Part shown: piece after piece, positions 9,101 through 17,415 of the stretch
Position numbering within the stretch: position 1 is the first letter of the stretch
Layout of the letters: each line of letters begins with the position of its first letter
Assembly (NCBI RefSeq): GCF_040373385.1
Contig: NZ_JBDXXH010000001.1
Coordinates: 613,583-677,582, forward strand
Source of the DNA: Nitratidesulfovibrio sp.
GTDB lineage: Bacteria; Desulfobacterota; Desulfovibrionia; Desulfovibrionales; Desulfovibrionaceae
Direction: 5' to 3'
DNA: 64,000 bases
Notes under the pieces: generated by a model
The model's input: only the letters and a program-made list of their open reading frames with translations
Database searches by the model: none
What the model was told of the DNA's origin: nothing
Translations under genes and position numbers: made by a program

Positions 9101-9304
9101 GGCATGGACGGCACGGAGGCCGCCCGGCGCATCAACGATGGGGCTCGCAGCACGGGCCGGGCACGTCCGCCCATCGTGGCCCTGACCGCCCATGCCCTGC
9201 GCGGCGACCGCGAGCGGTTCCTGGCGTCGGGCATGGACGACTATATCGCCAAGCCCCTGGAGCGCGACGTGTTGCGCCGGGTGTTGCAGCGGCTGGCCAA
9301 CTAG
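6191..9304 (+). CDS. Hybrid sensor histidine kinase: PAS-PAS-PAS-GAF-HisKA-HATPase-REC
   Basis: Cytosolic hybrid kinase of about 1037 residues with no membrane segment. Three PAS-like modules are recognisable from their start motifs (FRGVFRNMNAG, KYRALVENTPD, FRTLFRKLITSF). They are followed by a GAF-like domain (ALHRLSRMDAAPERSI onward) interrupted by a Gly/Asp/Ala-rich insert. The HisKA box SKDEFLANMSHELRTP has its phosphorylated His at residue 653. The ATPase shows an N box (LYNLVANGVKF), DTGIGIPEEK and GAGLGLGIV. The receiver has Asp966 in LMDIQMPGMDG and the usual Lys in AKPLE. The start is uncertain: ATGs at 6191, 6230 and 6248 are possible, and the last has AAGGGG 8 nt upstream. The signal sensed is unknown. 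Confidence 0.88.
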   Translation: MAAPVPGGIARGRMQGAVAMQGGNDADSRECPEDAEPSELHDHKTRQSGQAGPDGLTAGLVDQLRRDAELFRGVFRNMNAGVMVLRPVHAHGDDCADFILLDINPAGERLSGLTRAECVDSLLSGLLPAPVAATLREALARAWRSGIAEHLPSFLYSDEIRGCWRHYFISRADSGDLLLIYEDVTERYMALANLAAGEEKYRALVENTPDIVLRFGGDLRLTYVNAAVTPYLGPPETLMGRGVAELGLAPQVADFWARQLRGVLESGRPVQADYVFHGPAGRVLFDWRLVPELGADGGVASVLSLLRDVTRQRATEHDFRTLFRKLITSFAVHEILLDDDGRPVDFRFLTVNPAFEAMAGRQAEDVLGRTGSEVFGPQDPAWIAVLGRVALTGEPLHTERYSRNLGKWLEMTVYRVRERQFAIIAADVTERRNARRERRLSAARLSALHRLSRMDAAPERSIMRFALEQAVRLTGSELGYLALVDGGRVTADGVLWSHLVTQPGVVTAPPGAFPEGRADGGADGRADGRAVVAGPWSEVARTGQPEVRNGVPAGGTGEPGVPGEEPAHRVGGISLWRHLAVPVQEEGRLVAVAGVANKDLPYERADRRQLDLFMHGMWEHIARRRAMVSLRRAKDAAEAASRSKDEFLANMSHELRTPLNGVLGMLQLLDGPDLSDERRGYLRTAVESGHALLRIIDDLLDLSALGAGESGLRDEPFDPAAVLRQVADMVDPAARRRGLALGLIADALPRRVRGDAARLRQVLYNLVANGVKFTHQGGVDILACPVGGDRLLFTVRDTGIGIPEEKLAVVCEPFAQVDGSSTRRYQGAGLGLGIVRRLVARMGGTMTMESEEGVGTSVHVCLPLPKVEAANGTDGGAADGEPDGLHDGTVNDGSVSPPSSESRAATAAASFALRALRVLVAEDDLINRLTVQRMLEREGHSAICVENGADAVRAAGEGDYDVILMDIQMPGMDGTEAARRINDGARSTGRARPPIVALTAHALRGDRERFLASGMDDYIAKPLERDVLRRVLQRLAN

Positions 9305-9587
9305 GGGTGTTTCCAGCCAGCGTTCCGGCACCCCCTTTCGGGCCGAGTTGGCCGCGCGCTCTTCCCCGGCACGTCCTTCCGTTTCTTCCGTCTTGTTCCC
9401 GGCGTGCGCCGCACGCGGTTGCGCCAAGCCGCGCTTTCGCGTACTTCGGGGGCCACGCCGGGCGCACGCCGCGCCCCGACTTTTCCGACTTTCCCGACCT
9501 TCCCGTCCGCCCCGCCCCAGCCGCCGTCCCCCCGCCGCCTTTCGGCGCCACGGCCCGCCGCGCGGGGCGCAACCGCAGGAGATTTCT

Positions 9588-10469
9588 ATGCTCAGAAGCA
9601 TGACCGGTTTCGGACGCAGCTTCCTTGAAGACGCCGACTGGACGCAGACGTGGGAAGTGCGCAGCGTGAATGGCCGCCACCTCGACATGAAGTGGCGGCT
9701 TCCCGTTTTCGTGCGCAACCTTGAACCGCGCTTCGAAAAGGTGGTGCGCAAGTTCGCCACCCGGGGCCGGGTGGACATCACCCTGGGGCTGCAACTGCGC
9801 CGGGGCGACCTGGGCGTGGTGGGCTTCAACGAAACCCAGGCCGCGGCCATGCTGGACACCCTGGCGTCTTTCGCCGCCGCGCGCGGCGATGCCTACAGCC
9901 CCGACTACAACCGCATGCTCGGACTGTCCTTTTTGTGGGAAGACGCGGGCGCGGAACAGGACGAGGAACTGCTGGCCGGGCTGGAATCGGGCCTTGCCGC
10001 CGCGCTGGCCGACTGGAACGAGTCGCGCGCCCGCGAGGCCAAGGCCTTGGCCATGGACATGACCTCGCGCATCATCCGCATGGACGAATGGGTGGCCCGC
10101 ATCGAGGAACGCGCCCCGGACATCAAGGAAGAGCGCTTCCAGAACGTGCGCGACCGCTTGTCCGAACTGCTGGAGCGCGCCGGGAGCGAACTGGACGAAG
10201 GGCGCTTCCTGCAGGAGATCACCCTGCTGGCCGACAAACTGGACGTGAGCGAGGAACTGACCCGCCTGCGCGCCCATCTGGACCGGCTGCGCGAACTCAT
10301 GGACCAGGGCGGCGACGCGGGCAAGCGCCTGGACTTCACGCTTCAGGAATGCTTCCGCGAGATCAACACCTGCGGCAACAAGATTCAGGACGCGCAGATT
10401 TCGCGCCTGGTGGTGGATTTCAAGAACGAACTGGAAAAGTGCCGCGAGCAGGTGCAGAACATCGAATAG
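9588..10469 (+). CDS. yicC: YicC/YloC-family endoribonuclease
   Basis: Protein of 293 residues, the usual length for YicC. The family signature MLRSMTGFGR opens the protein, followed by EVRSVNGRHLDMKWRLP. The C-terminal DUF1732 part ends with the conserved FTLQECFREINTCGNKIQD. E. coli YicC is an RNA-processing enzyme reported to act on small RNAs. The start at 9588 has CAGGAG 6 nt upstream. It heads a tight run with a RemA-like gene and guanylate kinase, an arrangement seen in many bacteria. Confidence 0.95.
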   Translation: MLRSMTGFGRSFLEDADWTQTWEVRSVNGRHLDMKWRLPVFVRNLEPRFEKVVRKFATRGRVDITLGLQLRRGDLGVVGFNETQAAAMLDTLASFAAARGDAYSPDYNRMLGLSFLWEDAGAEQDEELLAGLESGLAAALADWNESRAREAKALAMDMTSRIIRMDEWVARIEERAPDIKEERFQNVRDRLSELLERAGSELDEGRFLQEITLLADKLDVSEELTRLRAHLDRLRELMDQGGDAGKRLDFTLQECFREINTCGNKIQDAQISRLVVDFKNELEKCREQVQNIE

Positions 10470-10625
10470 CCAGCCCGTGCCCGCCCGCGTCCGGCCACAT
10501 GTGTCCGACCTGATCGGGCGTGTCCGACCTGATCGGGCCGCGCCCGCCCTCATCGGGGCGCATCGGGCAGGCCGCATCGCCGGGACGCCGCGCGGGCATG
10601 AGGCAACGGGGCACGCCGGAACGCC

Positions 10626-10892
10626 ATGCAGCAGAAACCGTCATCGCAAAAGCTCATCAACGTAGGCTTCGGCAACTTCGTCGTGGCCACGCGCGTGGTG
10701 GCCATCGTCAACCCATCGTCGTCGCCCATGCGCCGCCTGCGCGAGGACGCGCGGCAGGAGGGGCGGCTGGTGGATGCCACGCAAGGCCGCAAGACCCGCT
10801 CCATCATCATCACCGATTCGAACCACGTCATCCTTTCGGCCATCCAGGCTGAAACCGTGGGGCAACGCTACACGCAGGAGGACGCCGACTGA
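10626..10892 (+). CDS. RemA-like regulator (DUF370 family)
   Basis: Small protein of 88 residues with the DUF370 hallmark [21 protein letters not shown] near the N-terminus (given in outline) and [19 protein letters not shown] in the second half. Bacillus subtilis RemA of this family is a DNA-binding activator of biofilm matrix genes; the role in deltaproteobacteria is unknown. The stop overlaps the gmk start by one base (TGATG), so the two are translationally coupled. Only a weak GGA precedes the ATG. Confidence 0.88.
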   Translation: MQQKPSSQKLINVGFGNFVVATRVVAIVNPSSSPMRRLREDARQEGRLVDATQGRKTRSIIITDSNHVILSAIQAETVGQRYTQEDAD

Positions 10893-11521
10893 TGGCCCGC
10901 CAACGCTCCGGCATCGTGCTGGTGCTGTGTGCCCCCTCGGGCACCGGCAAGACGACCCTGACCAAACGCCTGCTCGCGGAATTTTCCCGCTTCGCCTACT
11001 CCATTTCCTACACCACCCGCCAGCCCCGCACGGGCGAAGTGCATGGCCGCGACTACCATTTCGTCGCGGTGGCCGAATTCACCCGCCTGCGCGACGAAGG
11101 CTTTTTCGCCGAATGGGCCGAGGTGCACGGCAACTTCTACGGCACGCCGCTGCAAGCCACCCTGGACATGCTGCGCGAAGGGCGCGACGTGATCTTCGAC
11201 ATCGACGTGCAGGGCGCAAGCCAGTTGCGCGGCAGCCTGCGCCAGGGGTGCTACGTGTTCATCATGCCGCCCTCGCGGGCGGAGCTGGAACGCCGCCTGC
11301 GCGCGCGCGGCACCGACGACGAGCCCACCATCCAGCGCCGCCTGGCCAACGCCGCCAAGGAACTGGACCAGGCCCACTGGTTCAACGCCTGGATCGTCAA
11401 CGAAGACCTGGACGTCGCCTACGACGAACTGCGGGCCGCGTACATCGCCGCCACGCTGTCGCCCTCGTGCAGCCCCGACCTTGTGGGGGGGCTCATGGAG
11501 GGGTGGCGGGAAGGAAGGTGA
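10892..11521 (+). CDS. gmk: Guanylate kinase
   Basis: Phosphorylates GMP to GDP with ATP in the cytosol. The 209-residue length is typical. The P-loop APSGTGKT is at residues 14-21. The GMP-binding part shows [22 protein letters not shown], and the conserved [15 protein letters not shown] follows. The gene overlaps the upstream RemA-like gene by one base, and pyrF starts 6 bp after its stop. Confidence 0.97.
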   Translation: MARQRSGIVLVLCAPSGTGKTTLTKRLLAEFSRFAYSISYTTRQPRTGEVHGRDYHFVAVAEFTRLRDEGFFAEWAEVHGNFYGTPLQATLDMLREGRDVIFDIDVQGASQLRGSLRQGCYVFIMPPSRAELERRLRARGTDDEPTIQRRLANAAKELDQAHWFNAWIVNEDLDVAYDELRAAYIAATLSPSCSPDLVGGLMEGWREGR

Positions 11522-11526
11522 GCCGC

Positions 11527-12282
11527 ATGGCCGAGTTGGTCATTGCCCTGGATTACCCGGCCATGGACGCGGCCCTGGCCACGGCCCGCACGCTGCGCGG
11601 CGTGGCGGAAGACGCCGGGGGCCGCCTGTGGATGAAGGTGGGGCTTGAACTGTTCACCGCCAGCGGACCGGAGGTGGTGGCGCGGTTGAAGGACATGGGC
11701 TTTCCCGTGTTCCTGGACCTGAAGTTCCACGACATTCCCAACACGGTGCGGGGGGCGGTGCGATCCGCCGTGGCCACCGGGGTGGACATGTGCAACATCC
11801 ACCTTTCCGGCGGCGAACGCATGTGCCGCGCGGCGGTGGAGGGGCTGGCGGAGGGTGCGGCGGTGCGCGGGCACGGGGTGGCCCCGATCCTGCTGGGCGT
11901 CACCGTGCTGACCAGCGTGGCGCCGGGCGAGTTGCCCGGCGGCGCGGACCCTTCTGCCGAGGCGGCTCGCCTGGCCGTATGCGGCCGGGACTGGGGCCTG
12001 GGCGGCGTGGTCTGTTCGGGGCATGAAGCGCACGGCATCAAGCAGCGCTGCGGGCGCGATTTCGTTTGCCTGACGCCGGGCATCCGGCCTGCCGCGCCCC
12101 CTTCTCATCAGCATGGGGGCGGTTCCGGCGGCGATGACCAGCGCCGGGTGATGACCCCTGCAGAAGCCGTGCGGGCCGGTTCCGACTATCTGGTGGTGGG
12201 CCGCCCGGTGACCGGCGCGGCAGGCCCCAATGGCCCGGCCGATGCGGTGCGGGGCATCCTGGCGGAGATGCTTGGGGCCTGA
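11527..12282 (+). CDS. pyrF: Orotidine 5'-phosphate decarboxylase
   Basis: Last step of UMP synthesis, decarboxylating OMP. The 251-residue product has the catalytic signature [10 protein letters not shown] with Asp64, Lys66 and Asp69, plus Asp9 and Lys37 of the active site. A phosphate-binding end [11 protein letters not shown] is near the C-terminus. A Ser/Gly/His-rich insert (about residues 195-210) is unusual for the family. The ATG at 11527 has AAGGAAGG 8 nt upstream; an in-frame GTG at 11518 overlapping the gmk stop is the alternative. Confidence 0.95.
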   Translation: MAELVIALDYPAMDAALATARTLRGVAEDAGGRLWMKVGLELFTASGPEVVARLKDMGFPVFLDLKFHDIPNTVRGAVRSAVATGVDMCNIHLSGGERMCRAAVEGLAEGAAVRGHGVAPILLGVTVLTSVAPGELPGGADPSAEAARLAVCGRDWGLGGVVCSGHEAHGIKQRCGRDFVCLTPGIRPAAPPSHQHGGGSGGDDQRRVMTPAEAVRAGSDYLVVGRPVTGAAGPNGPADAVRGILAEMLGA

Positions 12283-12299
12283 TGCTGTTGGGGCGGAAC

Positions 12300-12374
12300 G
12301 CGTCTGGCCTGCACGCGTCTGGCCAGCACACATTCGGCCTGCACACATCCGGCTTGCACACATTCGGGCTGGCC
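12300..12374. repeat. Five 15-bp degenerate tandem repeats
   Basis: Five head-to-tail 15-bp units, from GCGTCTGGCCTGCAC through ACATTCGGCCTGCAC variants, begin 18 bp after the pyrF stop. They cause most of the 302-bp gap before the TPR gene; nothing else was recognised in that gap. Confidence 0.75.
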
Positions 12375-12584
12375 AGCGAACGAAGCACGGCGCGGGCGGG
12401 GGTTTGGCGGCGCATGGGGGCACGCGACCTCAAGGCATGGCGGTTGTTGCCGATATGTGAGAAAAAGGGGATAATGATGGTTGGTACGGTCGCGCGCGGC
12501 GCGGTCGGCCTGCCGCGCCCGGCATGAACCCGTTCCGGATAACCGGGCGATGCCAGACATGCCCCCCCTTGCTGGAGGCTTCAG

Positions 12585-13481
12585 ATGACCGACGTGACCC
12601 GCGACGACCCGATTTCCACCGCCCCGACGGCGCATGCTCCACAGGGCAGCCAGCGCGGCAGGGAACGCATCAAGGGTGTGTTCTCGACGCAGGACGTGCA
12701 GAAGGTGGGCACCGGCACCACCACCCGCAAGACCATCCAGAAAGGCTTCTGGTACGCCGAAGAGACCGAGGCGGGCGATGTCGAGGTCCAGCCCCTGAAC
12801 AACAACTATGTTCCCTCGGGGCCCAAGCGGCGCATAACCATGGACGAACTGCTGGAAAAGTTCGCGCCGGAGCCGGAATTCTACGTCCAGACCGTCTTTC
12901 CGCGCATGCGCGAGCTGAACAAGACCGTGGCCCGCGCCGACCGTCACCGCCAGAAGGGCGAGACCTTCAGCGCCGAATACGAGTACGGCAATGCCCTGCA
13001 GGTGGACGACGAAAACGTGCGCGCCAACTTCGGGCTGGGGCTGACCTATCTTTCGCGCGGCGAAACGGGCAAGGCCGACGACATTTTCGAGCGCCTGGTG
13101 AAGCTGGAGGCCGCCTTTGACGAGGAGCACAAGCACCTCTTCAACGAATTCGGCATCAACCTGCGCAAGAACCAGATGTTCGACCAGGCCGTCTCCTACT
13201 ACTCGCGCGCCCTGGAACTGACCCGCAAGGACGAGAACCTGCACCTGAACATGGCCCGCGCCATGCTGGAGAAGAAGAACTTCACCGGCACGGTGGAACA
13301 CGTGCTGAAGGCGCTGGAAATCAACCCCGCCATCGACGCGGGCATCAAGTTCCTGCAATGGTTGCAGGCCAAGAAGCTGGTGCCCGCCGAACAGCAGGAC
13401 GCCGTGCGCGAGATGCTGGCCCGCATCGCCGGGGGCGGCAAGGCCCCGGCGTCGGCCGACACGGGCGGAGGCGGGTCGTGA
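12585..13481 (+). CDS. Tetratricopeptide-repeat protein
   Basis: Soluble protein of 298 residues without signal peptide. After an N-terminal region with GVFSTQDVQKVGTGTTTRKT, residues of roughly 115-255 form TPR-like helices (for example NVRANFGLGLTYLSRGETGKA and FDQAVSYYSRALELT). TPRs act as protein-binding scaffolds; the partner is unknown. The start at 12585 has GGAGG 6 nt upstream. The downstream HDOD gene starts within its stop codon, so the pair is probably co-translated and may work together in a signalling complex. Confidence 0.85.
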   Translation: MTDVTRDDPISTAPTAHAPQGSQRGRERIKGVFSTQDVQKVGTGTTTRKTIQKGFWYAEETEAGDVEVQPLNNNYVPSGPKRRITMDELLEKFAPEPEFYVQTVFPRMRELNKTVARADRHRQKGETFSAEYEYGNALQVDDENVRANFGLGLTYLSRGETGKADDIFERLVKLEAAFDEEHKHLFNEFGINLRKNQMFDQAVSYYSRALELTRKDENLHLNMARAMLEKKNFTGTVEHVLKALEINPAIDAGIKFLQWLQAKKLVPAEQQDAVREMLARIAGGGKAPASADTGGGGS

Positions 13482-14461
13482 GCCCCGCCGGTGGCGGTTC
13501 GGGCGGCGCCCCCCCCGACCCTGCCCGAACCGGACCTGCCGGAACCGGTGGCCTGGGCGCGGCCCATGCGCTGCTGGACGAACTGCTGCGCCACCCCCCG
13601 GAACTGCCCTACGACCCCGGCCTGCTGCGCGAACTGTTCGACTCCACCCGCGACGATTCCATGGCCCCCCTGTCCGCCGTGGCCGGGGTGCTCAACAAGG
13701 CGCAGGGGCTTGCCACTCGCGTGTTGTCCCTTGCCAATTCCGCCTATTACGGCCTGCAGTCGGAGGTGACCTCCGTCCAGCGGGCCGTTGCCGTTCTGGG
13801 CATGGCCGAAATCCGCGCGCTGGTGCTGGCGTTGGGCGTTTCGCGCATGATCGACCGTTCGCGCCTGCCCGCCGCGTTCGACCTGCGCGAATACTGGGGA
13901 CATCAGCTTTCCGTGGCCGCCGGGTGTCGCCTGCTGGCCCGCCGGGTGCCGGGCTGCGACGCGGAAACCTGCTATACCGCCGGATTGCTGCACGACCTTG
14001 GCAAGTTGCTCATCGCCGCCTACCGTCCGGACGACTGGGCGGCCATCCGCCAGTTGGCCAGAGATGAGAAACTCATGGATTCCGACGCGGAGGAACTGTT
14101 GCTGGGGCTGGACCACGGGGTGGTGGGGGCGCGCCTGCTGTCGTTCTGGGATTTGCCCATGGCCCTGACGGAACCCATCAACTGGCACCATGCCCCGCAT
14201 CTGGCGGGCGAGTATCAGCGCGCCGCGCTGGTGGTGTACGTGTCCGATGCCGCGCTACGCCTGCGCGAACGGCTGGCGGAAAAGGATGCGGATGGCCTGC
14301 CCGGCAGCCTGCCCGGCGGATTGCCTGACGATGTGCTGATTCCGCAGGGGCTGGACGACGCGGCCCGCTCGCTGGGGGTTGACGTGGCCGCCTTCATGGC
14401 GGAAATCGAAACCCTGCTCGAAGGCGAGCGGATAGGGCAGTTCGTGTCGCAACTGGCGTGA
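13478..14461 (+). CDS. HDOD-domain signalling protein
   Basis: The 327-residue product carries a non-catalytic HDOD domain, a relative of HD phosphohydrolases often found in c-di-GMP, chemotaxis and stress signalling. Visible features are LPPLSAVAGVLNKA-like helix packing, SLANSAYYG, VTSVQRAVAVLGMAEIRALVLA, and a retained GLLHDLGKLL where the HD dipeptide survives. It starts at GTG 13478, overlapping the TPR stop by 4 nt, with GGAGG 6 nt upstream inside the TPR gene. The N-terminus is Gly/Pro-rich. The recJ gene follows on the same strand. Confidence 0.88.
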   Translation: MSPAGGGSGGAPPDPARTGPAGTGGLGAAHALLDELLRHPPELPYDPGLLRELFDSTRDDSMAPLSAVAGVLNKAQGLATRVLSLANSAYYGLQSEVTSVQRAVAVLGMAEIRALVLALGVSRMIDRSRLPAAFDLREYWGHQLSVAAGCRLLARRVPGCDAETCYTAGLLHDLGKLLIAAYRPDDWAAIRQLARDEKLMDSDAEELLLGLDHGVVGARLLSFWDLPMALTEPINWHHAPHLAGEYQRAALVVYVSDAALRLRERLAEKDADGLPGSLPGGLPDDVLIPQGLDDAARSLGVDVAAFMAEIETLLEGERIGQFVSQLA

Positions 14462-14673
14462 GGGCGTTCTTCAGACCGTCTTTTCGCTCGCGCGCTTCCG
14501 GCCAGAGGGGTGCGAGCGTGGCGGGTTCGTTCTCCTTGCCAGCGGACGAAAATCCTGCCTTGGAGAAAGCCCCCGGCACCGCGCGGAATGCGCCGGGTCA
14601 GCCAATGCCCATTACAACAGTGCCCTTTCCCGACCTGATCTTTTCTGCACAGTCTTTTTTTCCCGGAGCATGC

Positions 14674-16389
14674 GTGACACGCAACTGGATATTCCGCCCG
14701 GAGCCGGAGGCGGCAACGCCGCCGTTCGCGGCTTGGGCAGAGCGGCTGGAAGTATCGGAACTCATCGTGCGGCTGCTGTGGCGGCGCGGGGTGGGGTCCG
14801 TGGACGACATGGCCCTGTACCTTTCGCCCAACCTGCGGCATCTGGCCCCGCTGGCCCAGTGGCCGGGGCTGGAGCAGGCGGCCAACACCCTGGCCGAGGG
14901 CCTGCTGGCCGGGCTGCCCTTTGCCGTGTGGGGCGACTATGACGTGGACGGGGTGACATCTTCGGCACTGGTCAAGGGGGTGCTTGCCCGCCACGGCATC
15001 GAGGCGGCGCACCACATTCCGGACCGGCGCGAGGAAGGCTACGGCCTGAACGTGGCGTGGGTGGAGCGGCTGGCGGCGCAGGGCGTGCGCCTGCTGCTGA
15101 CCGTGGACTGCGGCATCTCGGACGTGGAGCCGGTGCGCCGGGCGCGCGAACTGGGCATGACGGTGGTGGTGTCCGACCACCACATGCCGCCCGATGACCT
15201 GCCCGATGCCCACGCCATCTGCAACCCGCGCCTGGCGGAATGCCCGTGCCCGGCCCTGGCCGGGGTGGGGGTAAGCTTTCTGGTCATGGCGGCGGTGAAC
15301 GCGGCCCTGTCCGAGCGCACCGGCAAGAAGGCCGACATGCGCGACTTTCTCGATCTGGTGGCGCTGGGCACGCTGGCCGACGTGGTGAACCTGCACGGGC
15401 AGAACCGCATCCTGGTCAAGAACGGCCTGCTGAAGATAGCAGAGGCCCGCCGCCCCGGCATGGCCGCGCTGAAGACCGTGAGCGGGTACAACCCGTCGGC
15501 GGCCATCGGCGCGGGGCAGGTGGTGTTCGGCCTTGCGCCGCGCATCAACGCGGCAGGGCGCATGGGCAAGGCGGAACTGGCCCTGCAACTGCTGCTGACC
15601 GACGACCACGCCGAGGCGGCCCGGCTGGCCCAGGAACTGGACGCGGAAAACGCCCGGCGCCGGGCGGAGGAAGACCGCATCCTCGACGCCGCGAAAAAAC
15701 AGGCCGAAGGGCAACTGGACCGCATGGGCCTTGTGCTGCACGGCGAGGACTGGCACCCCGGCGTCATCGGCATCGTGGCCTCGCGCATCGTGGATGAATT
15801 CTACCGGCCCACGCTGATCTTGAGCCGCGACGGCGAATCCATGAAGGGGTCGGGCCGTTCGGTGGCGGAATTCGACCTGCACGCCGGGCTGACCCGTTGC
15901 GCCGACCTGTTCACCTCGTTCGGGGGGCACCATCAGGCGGCGGGCATGAGCATGGCCGCCAGCCACGTGGAGACCCTGCGCGAGCGGTTCGACGCCGTGG
16001 TGCGGGCGGATCTGGGCGACACCCCGCTTACCCCGCGCCTGAAGCTGGATGGCGAACTGGGCTTTGCCCTGGCGGGCGATTTCACCCTGCTGAAGGAACT
16101 GGAAATGCTCCAGCCGTTCGGCACGGGCAACGCAGAGCCGGTGTTTGTCTCGCCCCCGGTGCTGGTGCGCGACCTGCGCCGCTTTGGCCCCACGCGCGAC
16201 CACGTGGAACTGCAACTGACCGACGAAAGTTGCGGCATCACCCTGCGGGCCAAGGCGTGGCGCCAATCCGGCCAGTTTCCGGACAGCCTGCGCGGTACGC
16301 GGGTGCGTCTGGCCTACACCCCGCGCATCGACCGCTACAACGGCGCGGCGTCGGTGGATTTGCGCATCAAGGACTGGAAGCGGGAGTAA
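14674..16389 (+). CDS. recJ: Single-stranded-DNA-specific exonuclease RecJ
   Basis: 5'-3' ssDNA exonuclease for recombination and mismatch repair. The 571-residue length is standard. Metal-binding DHH-family motifs are present: DYDVDG (Asp88, Asp90, Asp92), VDCGISD, SDHH (168-170) and DLVALGTLADVV. The DHHA1 part has SGRSVAEFDLHAGL and FGGHHQAAGMSM. A GTG at 14674 with GGAG 5 nt upstream is chosen as start. The frame stays open back to 14458, but that extension has no homology-like motif; the N-terminal WIFRPE fits a RecJ beginning. Confidence 0.95.
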   Translation: MTRNWIFRPEPEAATPPFAAWAERLEVSELIVRLLWRRGVGSVDDMALYLSPNLRHLAPLAQWPGLEQAANTLAEGLLAGLPFAVWGDYDVDGVTSSALVKGVLARHGIEAAHHIPDRREEGYGLNVAWVERLAAQGVRLLLTVDCGISDVEPVRRARELGMTVVVSDHHMPPDDLPDAHAICNPRLAECPCPALAGVGVSFLVMAAVNAALSERTGKKADMRDFLDLVALGTLADVVNLHGQNRILVKNGLLKIAEARRPGMAALKTVSGYNPSAAIGAGQVVFGLAPRINAAGRMGKAELALQLLLTDDHAEAARLAQELDAENARRRAEEDRILDAAKKQAEGQLDRMGLVLHGEDWHPGVIGIVASRIVDEFYRPTLILSRDGESMKGSGRSVAEFDLHAGLTRCADLFTSFGGHHQAAGMSMAASHVETLRERFDAVVRADLGDTPLTPRLKLDGELGFALAGDFTLLKELEMLQPFGTGNAEPVFVSPPVLVRDLRRFGPTRDHVELQLTDESCGITLRAKAWRQSGQFPDSLRGTRVRLAYTPRIDRYNGAASVDLRIKDWKRE

Positions 16390-16514
16390 GAGACGGACAC
16401 CGATTCCGGTTCGGTCCGGCCATGGGGCCGGTCAACAGACGCGGCCCGCAGTGTTTGCCCGCAGCCGTTGCTCTTGGCCGCGCGCGCGGCTATCGTAACC
16501 ATGCGGAGCTTCTG

Positions 16515-17249
16515 ATGACGCGCCGCCGCAGTTCGCCGGAGCCACCCATGGACGACAGCACGCACCCGCAGGATGGCGGCCCGCCATCATCGGACGCAGA
16601 CAGCCCCGGAAACGGCGCGCCTGGTCCGTGCCGCAACGGGCGTTCCGCGCCGGAACGCCTGTGGCGGGCCGTGCGGTTGCACCGGCTGCGGCTGGTACGG
16701 CTGCCTTCCACGCCGCATCGCATCGCGCTGGGCGTGGGCCTTGGCATGCTCATCGGGTCCATTCCGCTGATTCCTTCGCAGATGCTGCTGGCGGGCGTGG
16801 TGGCCTGGCTGCTGCGGGCCAGCCCCACGGCGGCGGTCATCGCCACGCTGTATTCCAATCCGGTCACCTTCGGCCCGCTGTACGCCATTTTTTTCGCCAT
16901 CGGCTCGTTCCTGCTGCCGAACATGCATGTGGCCTTGCCGGAAGACGTGGCCAACCTCACTTCGCTGCTGGCCATGGGCTGGGACGTGTATCTGGTGCTG
17001 TGCGCGGGTGGGGTGGTGTTCGGTGCGTTGGCCGGGGTGCTGGCCTACGTGGCGGCCTATCGCATGGTGGCTGCGTACCAGCAGCGCCGGGTGCGCTGGC
17101 GCTCCGGGGCCAGCAATGCTCCGCCCGTGCAGGCAGGCTGCGCGCCGTCCGAAGACGGGGACGACTGCGAACCGGATGATGCCGCCCATGGCGGCAAGGG
17201 GGCGAGTGATCGTAGCGGTGGGCGCGGCGGGCGTGGCGGGCACGGGTAG
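16515..17249 (+). CDS. DUF2062 membrane protein
   Basis: The 244-residue product has a hydrophilic N-terminus and then the DUF2062 core: TPHRIALGVGLGMLIGSIPL, a second membrane segment, and the typical SNPVTFGPLYAIFFAIGSFLL. It has about four transmembrane helices and a Gly/Asp-rich hydrophilic tail. DUF2062 proteins are inner-membrane proteins of unknown function. The ATG at 16515 has GGAG 6 nt upstream. It lies 125 bp after recJ. Confidence 0.85.
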   Translation: MTRRRSSPEPPMDDSTHPQDGGPPSSDADSPGNGAPGPCRNGRSAPERLWRAVRLHRLRLVRLPSTPHRIALGVGLGMLIGSIPLIPSQMLLAGVVAWLLRASPTAAVIATLYSNPVTFGPLYAIFFAIGSFLLPNMHVALPEDVANLTSLLAMGWDVYLVLCAGGVVFGALAGVLAYVAAYRMVAAYQQRRVRWRSGASNAPPVQAGCAPSEDGDDCEPDDAAHGGKGASDRSGGRGGRGGHG

Positions 17250-17415
17250 CACGGCGGCTGCACGCCAATGGCGATGGCATGGGGTGTGGTCAGGCCGCCG
17301 CCCGGTGGCGTGCGGTCAGGCGAAAGGCGGGCGCTGGTGATCGGCTGGCGGGCGGTTGGCGGACCGTTGGCGGACCACAGGCGGGCGTTGCCTGACGAAT
17401 ATCGGGCGGGCGGAC

